Part shown: one piece after another, positions 33,774-35,405 of the stretch | Position numbering within the stretch: position 1 is the stretch's first letter | How the letters are laid out: every line of letters begins with the position of its first letter | Source of the DNA: Saccoglossus kowalevskii | Lineage: Eukaryota > Hemichordata > Enteropneusta > Harrimaniidae | Assembly: GCF_000003605.2 (NCBI RefSeq) | Contig: NW_003109118.1 | Location: 1 to 35,405 of the forward strand | Direction: 5' to 3' | Length of the DNA: 35,405 nucleotides | The notes under the pieces: model-generated | Database searches by the model: none | The model's input: the letters and a program-made list of their open reading frames with translations, nothing else | Told to the model about the DNA's origin: nothing | Program-made: the position numbers and the translations under genes

Positions 33774-34927
33774 CGCTATTTATTTCATTATTAAAGATAA
33801 CCAATTAAAAATGTAATTATTGGATTTAGTGAAGTTTAAGCAGACGACATTGATTTTTTACGGGCCTATTCCAATTTCTGATTACGTTCGTATACCAGCC
33901 CTGTATTTTGAAGTCAGTGGGTTTGGGCCAAGACTTATTTTATTTCAAAATTAATTAAAGAAATTAAAATGTTCACATAATGCTCAGATTTTCTAATAAC
34001 ACTATAAAATTTAACGGGGAAAACATTATTAGTCCGGTCGATATTAGGCTCAACTCTTTCAATTAACTACGGATTTGATAAATAAATATATTTTGAGAGT
34101 TGAAATCGGTAGTGTTTGAAAAAAAATTATTCAGCTCTCATTTTCAGTCGCATATTTATCAAATCTTGATATTTTCATGATACATTTTCTGTGAATCATT
34201 GACTTATAATAATAATAATAATAATAACATTTAAAAAATAACGTCTTATTTGTTGAAAAACCAGTTTAGTTTTCGCAGTGTGAAATAAGTTCTAATGTTG
34301 AAAAATGATCGTAGCTAATCACTGTCCTTGCTAATGAGTTCATTTCGCATTTGTGAACATTTAGTTTGTTTCTGAGATAACCCACACAACATTGTGAATG
34401 TTTTTTTTTTTTAAATTTAGAAATAAGGTTGGTAAACGGTTGATTTAGCGAATATGGATGTTTTACTACTAGTAAATAATGAAATTCCACATCTTAGTTC
34501 ATGAGAAACAAAGCCCGGCAAACTTACGTAGCGTCGATGTGACGCTTTTGAATCAATGTGAAACCTAAGTGAGTATATATAATGCGCCCTCTACTAATGT
34601 ATATTGAGTGCATTCCTTCCGGGTTCGTTTTTAACCAGGTCATCAGGGCCTCAATATATTTAACATAAACAGTCCGTTATATGCACACTTTTGATAACAA
34701 CATTGTGTTAACATCACAGAGCGTAGTATAATCGAGCCCTCGGGTTTATTTTATTCCTGGGCACTTTGAATACGGCCACTCTGTAGCCTAGGCCTAACTG
34801 CATGGTAATAAAAGAGAGCGGCACTCGCCTTGGGGAAACTAATTTGCATAACAACCCGGACGCCTTCACGAGTTGAAAGGCACTGCCCTGCAATGGTAAC
34901 GTGAAGTGGTTTATCTGAAGAACTTAC
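33774..34927. other. AT-rich interval right of the MITE
   Basis: Nothing recognised except an (AAT)n microsatellite (34206-34227). The minus-strand frame 34266-34490 has no family features. Confidence 0.4.
34206..34227. repeat. (AAT)n microsatellite
   Basis: About seven perfect trinucleotide units. Confidence 0.95.
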
Positions 34928-35030
34928 GCTGTTTAAAAACGTTGTTCCTTCATTTGTTTGTAGCTCTCCGGGATAGCTCCCCGGTAATAACAAACGGCAC
35001 ACGGAATCATACAGGTACCCGTGATTTCGA
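34928..35030 (-). CDS. Candidate exon, gene unknown
   Basis: 103 bp on the minus strand between an acceptor (GTATTTAAACAG, ending 35031) and a consensus donor AACAGC|GTAAGTTC. Open in the frame reading RNHGYLYDSVCRLLLPGSYP then GELQTNEG; one other frame is also nearly open. GC is higher than in the DNA to its left. It could be an upstream exon of the P450 transcript or part of another minus-strand gene. Confidence 0.25.
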
Positions 35031-35405
35031 CTGTTTAAATACAATAATGTACATATATTTCGAACTCATTTAAATGACACCGATAACATACTGAAGGTCA
35101 AATTCAGCGATTTGCATGATAGCGTGATACACTGATACTTACAGTACATCGGCGGGCCGGAGAATCTACACGGGTGATTCGTAAACCTTTCGTCGCGCCA
35201 CGCACAGGACGCTACTAAGCTTCTGCTAGGTATATTCTTTGGTGATTGGAAGGTCACCGGCGGTAATTAGTGCACGTTGCACCGAGGTCGAAACTCGAAC
35301 TCGTAATTTTCATTAGAAGAGCGCACTGGATTGTGGGAAAACCAATGTTTATCAACACAAATGTCGCACATGCGCGGTGCGACGACCACCGCCTTTGAAA
35401 CATAT
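35031..35405. other. Right edge of the window
   Basis: Moderately GC-rich. Contains a perfect 7-bp-arm inverted repeat (35363-35383) whose 25-bp context recurs at 13361-13385. No gene could be supported. Confidence 0.35.

Noticed and set aside
35290-35302. B-box-like GAGTTCGAGTTTC on the minus strand
   Set aside because: It departs from the consensus and no convincing A box or tRNA fold was found; a similar 12-mer near 12090 also lacks context.

Overview
The window is eukaryotic, most likely from a marine invertebrate animal. It is AT-rich DNA with spliced genes, GT-AG introns, AATAAA poly(A) signals, tRNA-derived and TTAA-flanked short mobile elements, long tandem arrays and one assembly gap (N, 16238-16753). 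There are no operons, Shine-Dalgarno sites or CRISPR. The species cannot be fixed from sequence alone.

Only two protein-coding genes can be called with confidence, both on the minus strand. (1) 24470-33477 is a complete nine-exon mitochondrial-clan cytochrome P450. All eight introns are GT-AG, the phases are consistent, and the spliced frame is 514 codons plus stop. It has a basic N-terminal presequence, the C-helix WxxxR, the I-helix GGIDTT, the K-helix ExxR, PERW and the haem loop FGFGARMCIG. (2) 4497-5657 is an intronless 386-residue basic, helical protein of unknown family, with an in-frame stop just upstream of its ATG and a strong 3' splice site in its probable 5' UTR.

Layout. 1-900: GC-rich left edge, then possible minus-strand exons, including a textbook 3' splice site followed by an open frame, stop and AATAAA. 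2340-2560: a heat-shock-element cluster beside TATA motifs with no recognisable gene. 3400-4020: a 31-bp minisatellite with CCAAT boxes in alternate units, ahead of a TATA-Inr-AATAAA series that looks like an LTR or promoter. 4497-5731: the 386-residue gene. 6685-9300: repeat-rich (TTAA MITE, tRNA-type SINE, G-rich dispersed repeat, degenerate GATATC and 22-bp repeats, AAAC microsatellite). 10200-10440: LTR-like patch. 13.5-14.4 kb: two isolated exon-like segments. 14.4-24.2 kb: mostly featureless AT-rich DNA with the gap. 24260-33477: the P450, whose introns carry three tandem arrays (13-, 23- and 18-bp units, about 3 kb in total). 33609-33773: a second copy of the MITE, about 130 bp upstream of the P450 start codon. 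34928-35030: one further exon-like segment.

No new multi-gene system is visible. The most unusual points are the density and position of satellite arrays inside the P450 introns (one abuts a 3' splice site and appears to supply its branch point), the MITE in the P450 promoter, and the orphan heat-shock-type promoter.
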